A DNA stretch of 5,295 nt from Acidobacteriota bacterium (GTDB lineage Bacteria > Acidobacteriota > Terriglobia > Acidiferrales > UBA7541). The translations under genes and the position numbers were made by a program. The DNA is taken from positions 1 through 5,295 of the forward strand of contig QHYO01000349.1 in NCBI GenBank assembly GCA_003224135.1. The letters are read 5' to 3'. Of this stretch, positions 5,173-5,295 are shown piece by piece. The notes under the pieces are model-generated. The model searched no databases, had not been told where the DNA came from, and worked only from the letters and a program-made list of their open reading frames with translations. The first letter of the stretch is position 1. Every line of letters begins with the position of its first letter.

Positions 5173-5295
5173 ATGAAAAAGTCGCGCATTTTGTTGTCCC
5201 TGATGACAGAAGAAAACGATTTCCAGCTGGAGCAGGCCGCCTCGGCGCGCCGCGCAGCGGAAGGGCTTCCGGTTGAATTGCAGATTCTGTTCGCA
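5173..5295 (+). CDS. Probable periplasmic-binding-domain protein, N-terminus only
   Basis: Forty-one codons are open from the ATG at 5173 to the window edge. They begin MKKSRILLSLMTEENDFQLEQ and continue AASARRAAEGLPVELQILFA. The opening beta strand, the NDFQ segment, the helix QAASARRAAEGL and the strand ELQILFA match the first lobe of sugar-type periplasmic binding domains (LacI/ribose-binding fold, Peripla_BP_4-like). There is no obvious signal peptide: the strand ILLSLM starts straight after the basic residues, so the domain may be cytoplasmic or part of a larger sensor. No strong ribosome binding site precedes the ATG. A 4-codon frame (ATG at 5162, MAHS) stops at 5176, overlapping this start, and could feed ribosomes to it. 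Confidence 0.65.
   Translation, partial: MKKSRILLSLMTEENDFQLEQAASARRAAEGLPVELQILFA

Overview
The window looks like a moderately GC-rich chromosomal segment of a soil-type bacterium. The best guess is Acidobacteriota: the left-edge secreted protein, the single carboxypeptidase-regulatory-like domain protein and the anti-sigma sensor type all fit that phylum. This is from memory of those families, not from a search. No rRNA, tRNA, CRISPR array or transposase is visible.

Layout. (1) Positions 1-853, minus strand: a secreted protein whose C-terminus lies off the left edge. (2) Positions 854-1332: non-coding, with a large GC-rich inverted repeat and an orphan regulatory region. (3) Positions 1333-2487: a SnoaL/NTF2-like gene (minus) and a TetR/AcrR-family regulator (plus), transcribed divergently around a near-perfect palindromic operator. 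(4) Positions 2649-3979: an ECF sigma factor overlapping by 4 nt a membrane-bound zinc-finger anti-sigma factor, a classic envelope or redox stress switch. (5) Positions 4047-4448, minus strand: a small secreted protein with a carboxypeptidase-regulatory-like beta-sandwich, convergent with the anti-sigma gene. (6) Positions 4693-4956: a small conserved-looking protein of unknown function. (7) From 5173: the N-terminus of what looks like a sugar-type periplasmic-binding-domain protein, cut by the right edge.

The most interesting part is the TetR locus. The operator TGGATTA-N6-TAATCCA occurs twice: once between snoaL-like and tetR (1810-1829) and once about 560 bp upstream (1252-1271), beyond the 3' end of snoaL-like. 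The upstream copy carries more than the operator. The following ~75 bp is collinear with the tetR leader through the ribosome binding site, start codon and first few codons, and a good sigma-70 promoter (TTGAAA-N17-TATAAT) overlaps it. It points into the 3' end of the snoaL-like gene, whose stop codon lies inside the duplicated start segment. A second ribosome binding site and start codon face left from the same operator. The locus therefore looks like the scar of a duplicated, TetR-controlled divergent promoter. It may now act as a TetR-responsive antisense promoter across snoaL-like.
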